From Erwinia amylovora (GTDB taxonomy: Bacteria > Pseudomonadota > Gammaproteobacteria > Enterobacterales > Enterobacteriaceae): DNA of 64,000 bases. Positions 9,057-21,325 of the stretch are shown in pieces (within the stretch, counting starts at the first letter, position 1; the number at the start of each line of letters is the position of its first letter). The notes beneath the pieces were generated by a model. That model ran no database searches. It worked only from the letters and a program-made list of their open reading frames with translations, and was not told the origin of the DNA. The position numbers and the translations under genes were made by a program. The stretch spans positions 3,658,001-3,722,000 of the forward strand of contig NZ_CP066796.1 of NCBI RefSeq assembly GCF_017161565.1, in the 5' to 3' direction.

Positions 9057-10066
9057 AGACGGCTCAGATGCTGCCAGACATCGTCCGCGCTGACGTCAAC
9101 ACAGTCTCCGGATGGAGTCTGCAAGATATCATACTGACCGGACCACGGATGCCAGACTTTCCGGTCAGTATCACCAAATAACACCACCTGCTTCTTATTC
9201 ATCGCAGCGGCCAGGTGCATTTGCCCGCCGTCACTGCACAACACCCGATCACAGCATTCATAAGCAGCCACCAGTTCCCGTACCGACGAGGTAGGATAAA
9301 GCGATACGCGCGAGCTATGACACGCGGCGAGCACCTGCTCGGCCCGGTGCTGGTCGCCAATATCATCCGGGGCCAGCGCACCTTGTGGTGACCAGAATAT
9401 CAGCACGCTGCCGTGGCTATTTTGCTGCAGATAACGCTGGATAATGTCGACATAGCGTTCCAGCGGCCAACGACGTTTTGCACTACGGCTACTGATATGT
9501 ACCCCAAGCCCCGGACGCACGCCGGGGTGCAGCCCGTCAATACGGCAGAGAGCCTGCTGCCGCTCCTGTTCAGTCAGCCAGATACTCACCTCGGGGATGG
9601 GGATCTGTTTGTCAGAGAGAGCGGAAAGGTAGCTGAAAGTCAGTTCCACCTGATGCTGCCCGCTAAAATCAGCGCGGCTAAACGGCACGGTAATCGCCCG
9701 GTCTCCGGTATCCGCGCCAATGATGTGCTTCGCTCCCGCCATTTTGGCCAGGCGCACGCTGTATTTACAGGGTTGTGGATTAGCCAGAATCGCCGCATCA
9801 AAACGGATACGTCGTAATTGCAGGAACATCTTGAGGCGTTCAAAATGAACGCCCAGCTTCGCCAGTTTTCCGGCTGCGTGTTTGGCCTTGCGGTAAATAA
9901 AAGTCCGTTCAATGTACGGATTGTTTTTCACCACATCCTGGGACATGCTATTGATTAACAGATAGATTTTGGCATCAGGAAAAAGGGTTTTAGCGCCCTC
10001 AATCAACGGCGTGGTACAAACCAGATCGCCAATATTGTCACGCCGTATAATCAAAATATTTTTCAT
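9053..10066 (-). CDS. Glycosyltransferase family 9 (heptosyltransferase-like)
   Basis: The frame is open to 10270, but the protein should start at the ATG at 10066 (MKNILIIRRDNIGDLVCTTP), where GT9 homology begins; the upstream 68 residues look non-coding. That gives 337 residues. IIRRDNIGDLVCTTPLI is the N-terminal GT9 block and LCSDGGQMHLAAAM the C-terminal one. It is convergent with wabH and divergent from waaA. The likely role is transfer of heptose or a related residue to the core. It is a third GT9 in the cluster besides waaQ and the gene at 3537-4640. Confidence 0.75.
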   Translation of the reverse strand: MKNILIIRRDNIGDLVCTTPLIEGAKTLFPDAKIYLLINSMSQDVVKNNPYIERTFIYRKAKHAAGKLAKLGVHFERLKMFLQLRRIRFDAAILANPQPCKYSVRLAKMAGAKHIIGADTGDRAITVPFSRADFSGQHQVELTFSYLSALSDKQIPIPEVSIWLTEQERQQALCRIDGLHPGVRPGLGVHISSRSAKRRWPLERYVDIIQRYLQQNSHGSVLIFWSPQGALAPDDIGDQHRAEQVLAACHSSRVSLYPTSSVRELVAAYECCDRVLCSDGGQMHLAAAMNKKQVVLFGDTDRKVWHPWSGQYDILQTPSGDCVDVSADDVWQHLSRL

Positions 10067-10430
10067 TACTGTACTGGTCTCAATGCCTCTCGCCTGCTGT
10101 GACCGGCGGCGTAAAAAGGACTCACTGTCAGTTTGAAAGCGCGTGGATCGCGTCTTCCTTAAGGGAAAGTGTGTTTTTGCTATACCCTGTGACAGCACAA
10201 ATAACCAAATTGCACAGCGAAAGCAAAAAAACTTTTTGCCCTGTGTGGTGCCCGCCTGACCCGATTGCAACGGTGGTGACAGTTTTGCTCGCGGCGCTAG
10301 CTGGCGCTGTAATAAGGTGAGTCAGACTCTGTAAGATGAAGTAGGGTGAGCCGGACACACTTATCTGCTAACATGCCGTATTATTTTTCGGCTATCTCCG
10401 GACGCAAGTCTCTGCTCACCTGAAATCAAA
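10067..10430. other. Intergenic region between divergent GT9 gene and waaA
   Basis: About 360 bases with no gene I can support. The longer GT9 reading frame runs into it, but without GT9-like sequence or a convincing ribosome binding site. It must hold the promoters for the minus-strand GT9 gene and for waaA-waaE-coaD. I could not define -35/-10 boxes with confidence. Confidence 0.5.
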
Positions 10431-10433
10431 GTG

Positions 10434-11708
10434 ATGACGACCATTTATACCGCTTTGCTGTACCTCCTTCAGCCTTTTATCTGGCTTCGCCTCTGGCTAC
10501 GCGGCCGCAAAGCGCCTGCCTACCGCAAGCGCTGGGCTGAACGTTATGGCTTCTGCACGGGTAAGGTCAAACCGGACGGTATTCTGCTGCATTCAGTTTC
10601 GGTCGGTGAAACGCTGGCTGCCATCCCTCTGGTGCGGGCTTTACGCCATCGCTATCCCGATCTGCCGATTGTGGTCACCACCATGACGCCAACCGGTTCA
10701 GAGCGCGCCAGCTCGGCATTTGGTAAAGATGTTCATCATGTTTACCTGCCGTACGACTTGCCCGGCGCCATGAGCCGTTTCTTTGATACGGTACGCCCAC
10801 GGCTGGTGATCATTATGGAAACCGAGCTGTGGCCCAATATGATCACCCTGTTACATGCGCGCAAAATCCCGCTGGTCATTGCCAATGCCCGCCTGTCTGA
10901 ACGCTCCGCCAGAGGTTATCAAAAAATTGGTAAGTTCATGAAGCGTCTGCTGCAGCGCATCACGCTGATCGCCGCGCAGAATGAAGAAGATGGGGGACGG
11001 TTTATTGGCCTGGGCGTAAAACGCTCGCAGCTGGCGGTCACCGGAAGCCTGAAATTTGATATTTCGGTGACGCCAGAACTGGCAGCGCGCGCGGTGACGC
11101 TGCGCCGGCAGTGGGCGCCGCACCGCCCGGTGTGGATTGCCACCAGCACGCATGAAGGTGAAGAAAGCATTATTCTGGACGCGCACCGTAAGCTGCTTGA
11201 GCGCTTCCCTAATTTGCTGCTGATTCTGGTGCCGCGCCACCCTGAACGTTTTGAAACCGCTCGCTTTTTGACGCAAAAGCAGGGTTTCAGCTACACGCTG
11301 CGCAGCAGCGGCGAGATCCCATCCGGCAGCACTCAGGTGGTGATTGGCGATACCATGGGTGAACTGATGTTGCTGTACGGCATTGCAGACCTGGCCTTTG
11401 TTGGCGGGAGTCTGGTCGAACGCGGCGGCCATAATCCATTAGAACCTGCCGCCCATGCCATCCCGGTGTTGATGGGCCCGCACACCTTCAATTTCAAGGA
11501 TATTTGTTCCCGGCTGCAACGGGCCGATGGCCTGATCACCGTCACCGATGCCGACTCACTGAATAAAGAAATTGATACGCTGCTAACCGATGAAGACTAT
11601 CGTCTCTATTATGGCCGCCACGCGGTGGACGTGCTGCATCAGAACCAGGGCGCGCTGGGTCGCCTGCTGCAATTACTTGAACCTCATCTGCCACAGCGGA
11701 ATCATTAA
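10434..11708 (+). CDS. waaA: 3-deoxy-D-manno-octulosonic acid (Kdo) transferase
   Basis: 424 residues from ATG 10434; a GTG three bases earlier would add one residue. The sequence follows E. coli WaaA closely: RLWLRGRKAPAYRKRW near the N-terminal membrane anchor, HSVSVGETLAAIPLVRALR with the catalytic Glu near residue 60, and GGSLVERGGHNPLEPAAH in the CMP-Kdo-binding C-terminal domain. The enzyme adds two Kdo residues to lipid IVA at the inner membrane and is essential in most enterobacteria. It leads the waaA-waaE-coaD unit. Confidence 0.95.
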   Translation: MTTIYTALLYLLQPFIWLRLWLRGRKAPAYRKRWAERYGFCTGKVKPDGILLHSVSVGETLAAIPLVRALRHRYPDLPIVVTTMTPTGSERASSAFGKDVHHVYLPYDLPGAMSRFFDTVRPRLVIIMETELWPNMITLLHARKIPLVIANARLSERSARGYQKIGKFMKRLLQRITLIAAQNEEDGGRFIGLGVKRSQLAVTGSLKFDISVTPELAARAVTLRRQWAPHRPVWIATSTHEGEESIILDAHRKLLERFPNLLLILVPRHPERFETARFLTQKQGFSYTLRSSGEIPSGSTQVVIGDTMGELMLLYGIADLAFVGGSLVERGGHNPLEPAAHAIPVLMGPHTFNFKDICSRLQRADGLITVTDADSLNKEIDTLLTDEDYRLYYGRHAVDVLHQNQGALGRLLQLLEPHLPQRNH

Positions 11709-12958
<1,250 letters not shown>

Positions 12959-12967
12959 CCTCGTGGC

Positions 12968-13777
12968 CTATTTCTGGCAACGGCGGCAGAAAAAGGTGCT
13001 ACGCTGCGCATGCTTACTGCTCTCTATCGGCAAAGCGCAAACGCGACAAGGCTCACCTTCCCGGCCATATACCTGAAGCTCCTGGGCAAAATAACCCGGC
13101 TTGCCGTCACTTTGTAAAAAGTCGCGCAGCGTGGTACCGCCCTGCTCAATCGAACGTAACAAAACGGCTTTAATGGTGCTGACCAACAGTCCGGCTTCCT
13201 GCTCGCTGAGCGCCATCGCCGGACGATCGGGCAGGATCCCAGCGACAAATAGCGATTCGCTGGCATAAATATTACCCACGCCCACCACGACTTTGTTATC
13301 CATCAGCCAGGGTTTAATAGCCGTGCGTCTACCCCTCGATTTTTCAAACAGATACCGAGCGCAAAAACCCTCACTTAGCGGTTCAGGCCCCAGATGAGAT
13401 AACACCGAACTGCCATTCAGGTCGGCGCACCACAGCCAGGCACCAAAGCGGCGCGGATCGGTGTAGCGCAGTACTTTGCCATGGCTCATCACCAGGTCGA
13501 CATGGTCATGCTTTGCCGCCGGCAAATCTTCTGGCAGAACACGCAGGCTGCCCGACATCCCCAGATGAATGATAATCCATCCGGTGGGAAGCTCCAGCAA
13601 CAGGTATTTTGCCCGGCGCTGGACGCTGATCACGGGCTGGTCACTGAGCGTATGGATTTCCTGAGAAACCGGCCAGCGCAGACGATTGTTACGCACTACC
13701 GCGTGCAGAATGGTGGCTCCCACAAGGTGCGGTTCAATTCCGCGTCGACTGGTTTCTACCTCTGGTAACTCTGGCAT
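12968..13777 (-). CDS. mutM: Formamidopyrimidine-DNA glycosylase
   Basis: 269 residues, the normal Fpg length. The N-terminus [18 protein letters not shown] has the catalytic Pro2 and Glu3; a later block has [20 protein letters not shown] (H2TH region). The C-terminus [20 protein letters not shown] followed by CRRC forms the zinc finger. It excises 8-oxoguanine and other oxidised purines and has AP lyase activity. It is downstream of rpmB-rpmG on the same strand but separated by a strong terminator, and it is convergent with coaD. Confidence 0.97.
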   Translation of the reverse strand: MPELPEVETSRRGIEPHLVGATILHAVVRNNRLRWPVSQEIHTLSDQPVISVQRRAKYLLLELPTGWIIIHLGMSGSLRVLPEDLPAAKHDHVDLVMSHGKVLRYTDPRRFGAWLWCADLNGSSVLSHLGPEPLSEGFCARYLFEKSRGRRTAIKPWLMDNKVVVGVGNIYASESLFVAGILPDRPAMALSEQEAGLLVSTIKAVLLRSIEQGGTTLRDFLQSDGKPGYFAQELQVYGREGEPCRVCALPIESSKHAQRSTFFCRRCQK

Positions 13778-13834
13778 ATCCTCGCCTCCGTTGCTGTGTC
13801 GTCACATCTGAATGGGTGCTGTATCACTATACCG

Positions 13835-13868
13835 CAAACAAAAAAAAACCCGGCCGAAGCCGGGTTTT
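13835..13868 (-). terminator. Rho-independent terminator after rpmG
   Basis: On the minus strand, AAAACCCGGC, a TTCG loop and GCCGGGTTTT are followed by an uninterrupted run of Ts. This is a strong intrinsic terminator with a stable tetraloop, placed between rpmG and mutM. mutM therefore needs readthrough or its own promoter. Confidence 0.9.
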
Positions 13869-13885
13869 CCATTCACCGAGATTAA

Positions 13886-14056
<171 letters not shown>

Positions 14057-14069
14057 TCAGTTCCTTACC

Positions 14070-14327
<258 letters not shown>

Positions 14328-14602
14328 TCAGCTCGAGCTTTAAAAATAAGGTTCTGGCCGCCTCGTCAGGCTTATAGCCCATCCAGGCGAGTTCTGTGTG
14401 AACCCGCTGAGCAGGCCCAAACGCCAAACCCGAGATTCTCAAAGGTGGCGTAGTATACGCTCTGAAGAGCAAGTGCTCAAGTCCCGAACAGATAAAGATC
14501 TCTATGGATCGCTGACAATCGTCCTGTTTGCACGGGAAATGCACGGATTTGGGCCTGTAAAATAAAATTAACTGGCTAAATGGCTTAGGTGTTGCCGCAA
14601 TT

Positions 14603-15274
14603 TTACATCCAGCCCCGTTCAGCAAAAGAGACATATTCACCGCGGCCGATCACCATATGGTCAAGCACCCGAATATTCATCAGAGAGCAGGCACGCACGA
14701 TTTGTAGCGTAATATCGCGATCGGCACGGCTTGGTTCAGCCAACCCAGAAGGGTGATTATGCGCCAGTATCAGCGCAGCTGCATTACGTTTTAACGCTTC
14801 ACGCACGATTTCTCGTGGATGGACCTCCACGCTGTTCAGCGTGCCGCTGAACATCTCGCTGGTATGAATCACCCGATGTTGGTTATCAAAAAAGATCACC
14901 TGGAAAATTTCTCGTTCCCGATGTGCCAGCGAACCGTTTAAAAAGTCCAGCATCTGCTCAACACTGCTGACAACCTGATCCTCCAGCGCTTCCTGACAGC
15001 TAAAACAACGTCGGGCCAGTTCGGCCACCGCATTCAGCTGGGCATATTTTGCCATGCCAACTCCGCAGATAGCCTGAAACCGATCGTGCGGGGCGTTCAT
15101 CAGGCGGTGTAACGAGCCAAACTCCTTCAGTAATTGCTGCGCCAGCGTCATCACATGTACCCCACGCACGCCGGTACGCAGGAAAATCGCTAATAACTCT
15201 TTATCGCTAAGCGATGATGCGCCGCACTTCAACAGTTTTTCACGCGGGGGCAGCCCCAGCCAGTTTTCATCCAT
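14603..15274 (-). CDS. radC: RadC-family JAB/MPN domain protein
   Basis: 223 residues from ATG 15274, chosen because it follows GGAAGGAGAA at good spacing; the frame continues 11 codons upstream without a better signal. An N-terminal helix-hairpin-helix region ([20 protein letters not shown]) precedes a C-terminal JAB metalloprotease-like domain with [25 protein letters not shown] and a downstream Asp (JAMM metal site). Its cellular role is unsettled; despite the name it is not established as a repair protein. It is divergent from coaBC. Confidence 0.93.
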   Translation of the reverse strand: MDENWLGLPPREKLLKCGASSLSDKELLAIFLRTGVRGVHVMTLAQQLLKEFGSLHRLMNAPHDRFQAICGVGMAKYAQLNAVAELARRCFSCQEALEDQVVSSVEQMLDFLNGSLAHREREIFQVIFFDNQHRVIHTSEMFSGTLNSVEVHPREIVREALKRNAAALILAHNHPSGLAEPSRADRDITLQIVRACSLMNIRVLDHMVIGRGEYVSFAERGWM

Positions 15275-15468
15275 TTGCGCTTCTCCTTCCTGAATGAGGG
15301 AAAGCATGGCATTATATACAGTACTTTTACAGGGTTATCCGTTGAATTTACGAGACGACTCGCAAAGCTGGCAGGGGACAAAATTAACGACCTGGCTGGC
15401 TGTGGTAAAATAGGCAGATTGTGGCATAAGAAGATGTCGGCAGGCTTAAGCAGAAGGCGTACAGCAAA

Positions 15469-16683
15469 ATGATGGAACTGACCGGAAAACGAATTGTACT
15501 GGGCGTCAGCGGCGGTATTGCGGCATACAAAACGCCAGAGCTGGTACGTCGGCTGCGCGATCGCGGCGCCGAAGTACGAGTGGTGATGACGGACGCCGCA
15601 AAAGCGTTTATCACCCCGTTAAGCCTGCAAGCGGTATCAGGTTATCCGGTGTCCGATAGCCTGCTTGATCCGGCTGCCGAGGCGGCGATGGGCCACATCG
15701 AACTGGGGAAGTGGGCCGATCTGGTCATTCTTGCTCCCGCTACGGCTGACCTGATTGCCCGCGTGGCGGCCGGGATGGCGAATGACCTGGTGACCACCAT
15801 TTGCCTGGCAACGGCGGCCCCGCTTGCCATCGTGCCGGCGATGAATCAGCAGATGTACCGCGCCCTGCCCACTCAAGACAACTTACGGCTGCTGGCCCGG
15901 CGCGGCGTGATGATTTGGGGACCGGACAGCGGCAGCCAGGCCTGTGGCGATATCGGCCCAGGCCGCATGCTCGACCCGCTGGTCATTGTTGACCACACCG
16001 CAGCATGGGCGACCCCCGTCAACGATCTGCAACATCTTAATATCATGATTACCGCTGGCCCGACTCGGGAAGCCCTGGATCCGGTACGTTTCATCAGCAA
16101 CCATAGCTCAGGGAAAATGGGCTTTGCCATTGCCGCCGCCGCTGCGAAACGCGGCGCGACCGTGACGCTGGTTGCCGGCCCGGTAGAGTTACCGACTCCG
16201 CAAGGGGTCAATCGACTTGACGTCACTACGGCGCTGGAAATGCAGCAAGCGGTGATGGGCCTGGCGGCCAGCCAGCAGATATTCATCGGCTGCGCTGCCG
16301 TGGCAGATTACCGTGCAGCCTCGGTTGCCGGGGAAAAAATCAAAAAACAGGGGGATGAAATCACGCTAAAGATGGTAAAAAACCCGGATATTGTTGCCGG
16401 GGTTGCAACCATGCAACAGTACCGTCCATACGTAGTAGGATTTGCCGCAGAAACACAGAATGTGGAAGAATACGCACAACAAAAACGGGCGCGCAAGAAT
16501 CTGGACTTGATCTGCGCCAACGATGTTGCCAAAAGCGGGCAGGGTTTCAACAGCGATACCAATGCCCTTCACCTTTTTTGGCATGAAGGAGAAAAAATCT
16601 TACCGCTCAGCGATAAGCAACTCCTTGGCCAACTTTTATTAGACGAGATTGTCAGCCGATATGATGAAAAAAATCGACGTTAA
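15469..16683 (+). CDS. coaBC: Bifunctional phosphopantothenoylcysteine decarboxylase/phosphopantothenate-cysteine ligase
   Basis: 404 residues. The CoaC half carries [20 protein letters not shown] (FMN binding), [19 protein letters not shown] with the catalytic His, and PAMNQQMY. The CoaB half has [20 protein letters not shown] and KNPDIVAG. Together they perform two consecutive steps of CoA synthesis. A second ATG lies one codon in. The 3' end overlaps dut by 23 bases, as in E. coli. Confidence 0.96.
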   Translation: MMELTGKRIVLGVSGGIAAYKTPELVRRLRDRGAEVRVVMTDAAKAFITPLSLQAVSGYPVSDSLLDPAAEAAMGHIELGKWADLVILAPATADLIARVAAGMANDLVTTICLATAAPLAIVPAMNQQMYRALPTQDNLRLLARRGVMIWGPDSGSQACGDIGPGRMLDPLVIVDHTAAWATPVNDLQHLNIMITAGPTREALDPVRFISNHSSGKMGFAIAAAAAKRGATVTLVAGPVELPTPQGVNRLDVTTALEMQQAVMGLAASQQIFIGCAAVADYRAASVAGEKIKKQGDEITLKMVKNPDIVAGVATMQQYRPYVVGFAAETQNVEEYAQQKRARKNLDLICANDVAKSGQGFNSDTNALHLFWHEGEKILPLSDKQLLGQLLLDEIVSRYDEKNRR

Positions 16684-17119
16684 GGTGCTGGATGCCCGGG
16701 TAGGGACCGATTTCCCTTTACCGACTTACGCCACTTCTGGCTCTGCCGGGTTGGATCTGCGTGCATGCCTGGATGAAGCAACGGTGTTACCGCCCGGCGC
16801 CACAACGCTAATCCCAACCGGCTTAGCCATTCATATTGCTGACCCACAGCTGGCAGCCGTCATCCTGCCGCGCTCCGGGCTGGGTCACAAACATGGCGTG
16901 GTGCTCGGTAATCTGGTGGGGTTAATCGACTCTGATTATCAGGGACAGCTGATGGTATCAGTATGGAACCGTGGACAGGACTCCTTTACTATCGAGCCAG
17001 GCGAGCGTATAGCGCAAATGATCTTTGTACCGGTGGTACAGGCAGAGTTCAATCTGGTGAATGACTTTGATGCCAGCGCAAGAGGTGAAGGTGGTTTCGG
17101 CCACTCCGGTCGCCAGTAA
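16661..17119 (+). CDS. dut: Deoxyuridine 5'-triphosphate nucleotidohydrolase
   Basis: 152 residues from the ATGATG at 16661 ([15 protein letters not shown]), inside the end of coaBC. All five trimeric dUTPase motifs are visible, including [40 protein letters not shown] and the C-terminal [10 protein letters not shown] that closes over the active site. It hydrolyses dUTP to dUMP and PPi, keeping uracil out of DNA and supplying dTMP synthesis. Confidence 0.97.
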   Translation: MMKKIDVKVLDARVGTDFPLPTYATSGSAGLDLRACLDEATVLPPGATTLIPTGLAIHIADPQLAAVILPRSGLGHKHGVVLGNLVGLIDSDYQGQLMVSVWNRGQDSFTIEPGERIAQMIFVPVVQAEFNLVNDFDASARGEGGFGHSGRQ

Positions 17120-17232
17120 CTCTACTGCTCCCGTAACGACAATAACCTGTTTTTTCTCCCGCGAGCGATAACTCACGGGCGTTGCGTGGGCTTTTGCCCG
17201 TTTATGGTGATGTTTCAGGGGTCTTTTAAAAG

Positions 17233-17829
17233 ATGGTTGAAAAAAAGAGTGCGAAAGGGAATCGTCGCGAAGAAATCTTGCAGGCACTGGCGCAAATGCT
17301 GGAGTCCAGTGATGGCAGTCAACGTATTACCACCGCCAAGCTGGCGGCGAGTGTTGGGGTCTCTGAAGCGGCACTTTATCGGCATTTTCCCAGCAAAACC
17401 AAGATGTTTGACAGCCTGATCGAGTTTATCGAAGACAGCCTGATCACGCGCATCAATCTGATTTTGAAAGACGAAAAAGAGACGATGCCCCGCCTGCGCC
17501 TGATTACCCAGTTGATATTAGGCTTTGGTGAACTGAATCCCGGTCTGACACGTATTCTGACCGGCCATGCGCTGATGTTCGAACAGGATCGCCTGCAGGG
17601 GCGAATTAACCAGCTGTTTGAGCGAATTGAGATGCAGTTGCGTCAGGTGATGCGCGAGAAAAAAATGCGTGAGGGTGAAGGCTTCACTACCGACGAAGCG
17701 CTGCTGGCCACTCAGCTGCTGGCATTCTGTGAAGGGTTACTGTCGCGCTTTGTTCGTTCCGAATTCCGCTATCGACCCACCGTTGACTTTGATGCGCGCT
17801 GGCCGCTAATGGCCGCACAATTAATCTGA
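17233..17829 (+). CDS. slmA: Nucleoid occlusion factor SlmA
   Basis: 198 residues, nearly superimposable on E. coli SlmA as I know it. The N-terminal TetR-type helix-turn-helix is [20 protein letters not shown] (about residues 31-50), followed by [20 protein letters not shown] and the ligand-domain helices. When bound to its chromosomal sites it blocks FtsZ assembly over the nucleoid. It lies between dut and the convergent pyrE. Confidence 0.96.
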   Translation: MVEKKSAKGNRREEILQALAQMLESSDGSQRITTAKLAASVGVSEAALYRHFPSKTKMFDSLIEFIEDSLITRINLILKDEKETMPRLRLITQLILGFGELNPGLTRILTGHALMFEQDRLQGRINQLFERIEMQLRQVMREKKMREGEGFTTDEALLATQLLAFCEGLLSRFVRSEFRYRPTVDFDARWPLMAAQLI

Positions 17830-17843
17830 CGTTGATCTTGCTG

Positions 17844-17876
17844 CCCCGTCGCATGACGGGGACTGACTCTCTTTTT
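17844..17876 (+). terminator. Hairpin and T-run after slmA
   Basis: CCCCGTC and GACGGGG form a 7-bp stem around GCAT, but the run of six Ts lies ten bases beyond the stem. This makes it a weak or non-standard intrinsic terminator, placed between slmA and the convergent pyrE. Confidence 0.45.
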
Positions 17877-17902
17877 TGTCAGCCCGCCAGGGCTTTATTG
17901 CA

Positions 17903-18544
17903 TCAAATACCGAACTCGCTGCGATAGGCGCGTACCGCCGCCAGCCGATCGGCCAATTCAGGTTTTTCTTCCAGATATGCAATCAATTCGTTCAGCGTGA
18001 TGATCGAAATCACCTTGCAGCCATAATCACGTTCAACTTCCTGAATGGCCGAGATCGCACCGCGTCCACGCTCCTGACGGTCGAGGGATATCAGTACGCC
18101 GGCCAGTGTCGCCTGATTGGCTGCAATAATTTCCATCGATTCGCGAATGGCGGTTCCTGCGGTGATCACATCATCCACCAGCATGATTTTACCCTGCAGC
18201 GCGCTGCCAACCAGCGTGCCGCCCTCGCCATGATCCTTGGCTTCCTTACGGTTAAAACAGTAAGGCACATCGCGATCGTGATGATCTGCCAGCGCCACCA
18301 CGGTGGTTGTGGCAATGGGGATGCCTTTGTAAGCAGGCCCAAAGACCAAATCAAAATCAATGCCCGAATCCACCAGCGCCTGAGCGTAGAAACGGCCCAG
18401 TAAAGCGAGGTCGCGTCCGGTATTGAACAGGCCTGCGTTAAAGAAATAAGGGCTTTTCCGCCCCGATTTCAGCGTGAACTCACCAAACTTCAGCACCTGC
18501 TTGTTGATAGCGAATTCGATAAATTGGCGCTGCCAGGCTTTCAT
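17903..18544 (-). CDS. pyrE: Orotate phosphoribosyltransferase
   Basis: 213 residues. The PRPP-binding loop [17 protein letters not shown] is plain (about residues 118-134), preceded by [11 protein letters not shown] and by the substrate-loop region [15 protein letters not shown]. The enzyme converts orotate and PRPP to OMP in pyrimidine synthesis. It follows rph on the same strand with an attenuator in between, the E. coli arrangement in which UTP level sets transcription into pyrE. Confidence 0.97.
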   Translation of the reverse strand: MKAWQRQFIEFAINKQVLKFGEFTLKSGRKSPYFFNAGLFNTGRDLALLGRFYAQALVDSGIDFDLVFGPAYKGIPIATTTVVALADHHDRDVPYCFNRKEAKDHGEGGTLVGSALQGKIMLVDDVITAGTAIRESMEIIAANQATLAGVLISLDRQERGRGAISAIQEVERDYGCKVISIITLNELIAYLEEKPELADRLAAVRAYRSEFGI

Positions 18545-18566
18545 GTCGTGTTCCTCAATATTCAGG

Positions 18567-18593
18567 CAAAAAAAGGCGACCCGGAGGTCGCCT
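18567..18593 (-). terminator. pyrE attenuator between rph and pyrE
   Basis: On the minus strand, AGGCGACC, a TCCG loop and GGTCGCCT are followed by seven Ts, a textbook intrinsic terminator, right after rph and 23 bases before the pyrE start codon. In E. coli the equivalent element is the UTP-sensitive pyrE attenuator, where translation of the end of rph allows readthrough. The same role is inferred here. Confidence 0.88.
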
Positions 18594-18599
18594 GAAGGA

Positions 18600-19316
18600 T
18601 CAGTGGGTTAACGCGGCTTTCTGCGCGGCAACCAGCGTATCAATACCACCTCGCGCCAGTTCCAGTAACTTCAGCAATTCTTCGTGGCTGAATGGTTCGC
18701 CCTCTGCGGTCCCCTGCACCTCAATCATGCGGCCATCTTCGGTCATGACCACATTCATATCCGTCTCGGCGGCAGAATCTTCGACATACTCCAGATCGCA
18801 CAGCGCTTCACCGTTGACGATACCCACTGAAATCGCCGCCACCATGCCTTTCATCGGATTGGCCTTAAGTTTGCCGATAAAAACCAGATGGTTTAGCGCA
18901 TCAGCCAGCGCCACACAGGCACCGGTGATAGAAGCTGTGCGGGTACCGCCGTCGGCCTGCAACACATCACAGTCAAGGGTAATGGTGAATTCACCCAGCG
19001 CTTTCAGGTCAATGGCTGCACGCAATGAACGGGCGATCAGGCGCTGGATCTCCAGCGTGCGCCCACCCTGTTTGCCTTTCGCCGCCTCGCGCGCGTTACG
19101 GCTGTGGGTGGCGCGTGGCAGCATGCCATATTCGGCGGTGACCCAACCTTGTCCCTGACCCTTCAGAAAGCGCGGCACGCCCTCTTCGATGGTGGCGGTG
19201 CACAATACTTTGGTATCACCGAATTCAACCAGCACCGAGCCCTCTGCATGTTTGGTGTAATGGCGAGTCAATGTGACAGGGCGCACCTGCTGTGCGCTAC
19301 GGCCTGATGGACGCAT
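18600..19316 (-). CDS. rph: Ribonuclease PH
   Basis: 238 residues, full length. It carries the phosphorolytic RNase features GTQGxxxx-type [14 protein letters not shown] at the start, [20 protein letters not shown], and [19 protein letters not shown] with the phosphate- and metal-binding region. It trims tRNA 3' ends by phosphorolysis. Unlike the frameshifted allele of E. coli K-12, the C-terminus ([20 protein letters not shown]) is intact. Its translation should stimulate pyrE through the attenuator. Confidence 0.96.
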   Translation of the reverse strand: MRPSGRSAQQVRPVTLTRHYTKHAEGSVLVEFGDTKVLCTATIEEGVPRFLKGQGQGWVTAEYGMLPRATHSRNAREAAKGKQGGRTLEIQRLIARSLRAAIDLKALGEFTITLDCDVLQADGGTRTASITGACVALADALNHLVFIGKLKANPMKGMVAAISVGIVNGEALCDLEYVEDSAAETDMNVVMTEDGRMIEVQGTAEGEPFSHEELLKLLELARGGIDTLVAAQKAALTH

Positions 19317-19527
19317 AGTTTATCTCCGGCTGGCAAAACATAATTGGCTGCGCATTATACGGATTTCGCAGATGATTGCCCATCGCAGACTAAGCTAAAA
19401 GCAAGTTGTTATGCGACTGAAGACTATTTGAAGGATAAAACAGTCTGAGTCTGACTGACAGGATGTAAACCGTAGCGAAATATGGCTAAATGCCTCTCTG
19501 TTTCGATTCCGGATGCTGGAGCTGCCC

Positions 19528-20712
19528 ATGATCTCTGTTTTCCATTTTATTCTGGCTTTGGCCGTTATCGGCTTGCTGGCGTTGCTGGCCAGTTCTGACC
19601 GCAAGAAAATCCGCCCGCGCGTACTGCTGCAACTGGTGGTTATTGAAGCAGCGCTCGCCTGGTTCTTCCTGCATGCCTCCGCCGGGCTGAAGGTGGTGAC
19701 CGCGTTCTCCGGCTTCTTTGAAGTGCTGCTGAAGTATGCCGCACAGGGCACCGATTTCGTATTTGGCGGCATGAGCTCACAGGGGCTGGCATTTATCTTC
19801 CTCGGCGTACTCTGTCCTATCGTGTTTATTTCTGTACTTATCGGCATCTTGCAGCACGTAAAAATTCTGCCGGTGCTGATCAAAGTGATTGGCACCCTGT
19901 TGTCAAAAGTGAACGGAATGGGCAAACTCGAGTCGTTTAATGCTGTCAGCACCCTGATCCTCGGACAGTCGGAAAACTTCATCGCTTACAAAGGCATCCT
20001 TACCGATATTTCTCCACGCCGCCTCTACTCAATGGCCGCAGCGGCAATGTCTACCGTGTCGCTGTCAATCGTCGGGGCTTATATGTCGATGATTGAACCG
20101 CGCTACGTGGTGGCCGCGCTGATCCTCAATATGTTCAGTACATTTATTGTCCTGTCGATCATCAACCCGACGCCTGCCGGCGACGAGCCTGAAATTCGCC
20201 TGGAAAAATTGCATGAGGATCAGAGCTTCTTTGAGATGCTCGGCGAGTATATTCTGGCCGGTTTTAAAGTCGCGATGATTATTCTGGCGATGCTGATCGG
20301 GTTTATTGCGCTGATTGCGGCGGTGAACGCCGTGTTTACAACCCTTTTCGGCTTCAGTTTCCAGCAGATCCTCGGCTACCTCTTCTGGCCATTTGCCTGG
20401 CTGATTGGCATTTCGACGGCCGATGCCCTGCCAGCCGCCAGTATTATGGCGACCAAGCTGGTGACAAACGAGTTTGTCGCGATGATCGAACTGAAAAAAA
20501 TCGCCGCAGAGCTGTCGCCGCGCGGCCTGGGCATTCTGTCAGTCTTCCTGGTTTCTTTCGCTAACTTTGCCTCAATCGGCATTGTGGCCGGGGCGATTAA
20601 AGGATTGAACGAACAGCAGGGCAATGTGGTATCGCGTTTCGGCCTGAAGCTGATTTATGGTTCCACGCTGGTTAGCCTGCTGTCAGCAGCTTTCGCCGGA
20701 CTGGTACTTTAA
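19528..20712 (+). CDS. nupC: Concentrative nucleoside transporter NupC
   Basis: 394 residues from ATG 19528, preceded by GGAG at good spacing; the five upstream codons of the open frame are not supported. The CNT family signature is [13 protein letters not shown] (about residues 148-160), with [20 protein letters not shown] and a C-terminal [16 protein letters not shown], all very close to E. coli NupC. It imports nucleosides with protons through about ten inner-membrane segments. It stands alone here between rph and a lipoprotein gene. Confidence 0.92.
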   Translation: MISVFHFILALAVIGLLALLASSDRKKIRPRVLLQLVVIEAALAWFFLHASAGLKVVTAFSGFFEVLLKYAAQGTDFVFGGMSSQGLAFIFLGVLCPIVFISVLIGILQHVKILPVLIKVIGTLLSKVNGMGKLESFNAVSTLILGQSENFIAYKGILTDISPRRLYSMAAAAMSTVSLSIVGAYMSMIEPRYVVAALILNMFSTFIVLSIINPTPAGDEPEIRLEKLHEDQSFFEMLGEYILAGFKVAMIILAMLIGFIALIAAVNAVFTTLFGFSFQQILGYLFWPFAWLIGISTADALPAASIMATKLVTNEFVAMIELKKIAAELSPRGLGILSVFLVSFANFASIGIVAGAIKGLNEQQGNVVSRFGLKLIYGSTLVSLLSAAFAGLVL

Positions 20713-20746
20713 CAATGCCACCCGGCGTATGCGCGCCGGGTCATCT

Positions 20747-21175
20747 TCAGAAAGCGACACAGACCGGGTTATCAACCCGCATCACGGCGTCTTGAGCAAA
20801 ACGCTGTTTATACAGCGTGCGTAGCGCTTCAATCCCCTGTTCACTGGTTTGATCCGCCGCATGGATCAGCAACAATGCTTTGCTGTTTTCCCGCGCCAGC
20901 TGGCCATCATTGCCCATCCACTGTCCCTTTGCGGCGAATATTGTAAGTCCATCCTTAAAGCGCGGCGTCACCTGCTCGTCAACAAAAGACTGCCACTCTG
21001 CTTCGGTAATCGCCGTACCCTGCGGGCGATTAAGGCCAAAATAGAGTGTGGATTGCGTCATCGCATCTCCCCTGGCACAGGCCGCCCACGGAGATGAGAT
21101 AAGCTGGCTCGTCGGAGAGCTACAGCCCGACAAAGCCAATAGCATGAGGATAGAAAGCATTATGCGCGACGTCAT
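20747..21175 (-). CDS. DUF3574-type lipoprotein
   Basis: 142 residues. The N-terminus MTSRIMLSILMLLALSGC is a lipoprotein signal ending in the lipobox LSGC, so the mature protein should be lipid-anchored at Cys18. The mature part (STLYFGLNRPQGTAITEAEW, FVDEQVTPRFKDGLTIF, GQWMGNDGQLARENSKALLL) matches what I know as DUF3574. Function is unknown. It is convergent with nupC and divergent from yicC. Confidence 0.72.
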   Translation of the reverse strand: MTSRIMLSILMLLALSGCSSPTSQLISSPWAACARGDAMTQSTLYFGLNRPQGTAITEAEWQSFVDEQVTPRFKDGLTIFAAKGQWMGNDGQLARENSKALLLIHAADQTSEQGIEALRTLYKQRFAQDAVMRVDNPVCVAF

Positions 21176-21325
21176 CAGTACTCCTGGTTTAAGGGTTTTA
21201 CTGTCAGCATCTTAAGCCCTGAGCGATCAAACGTCAGCCAAAACGCCGTCATTTAAGCGAATGCCTGTTAAGCCAGCGCCTGCATCGCTATAATCTGCAC
21301 ATCTTTCCCTGACACGGTACGCAAT

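Noticed and set aside
10067..10270. 68-residue N-terminal extension of the GT9 gene
   Set aside because: GT9 homology begins exactly at MKNILIIRR (10066). The upstream residues are Cys/Arg-rich and not protein-like.
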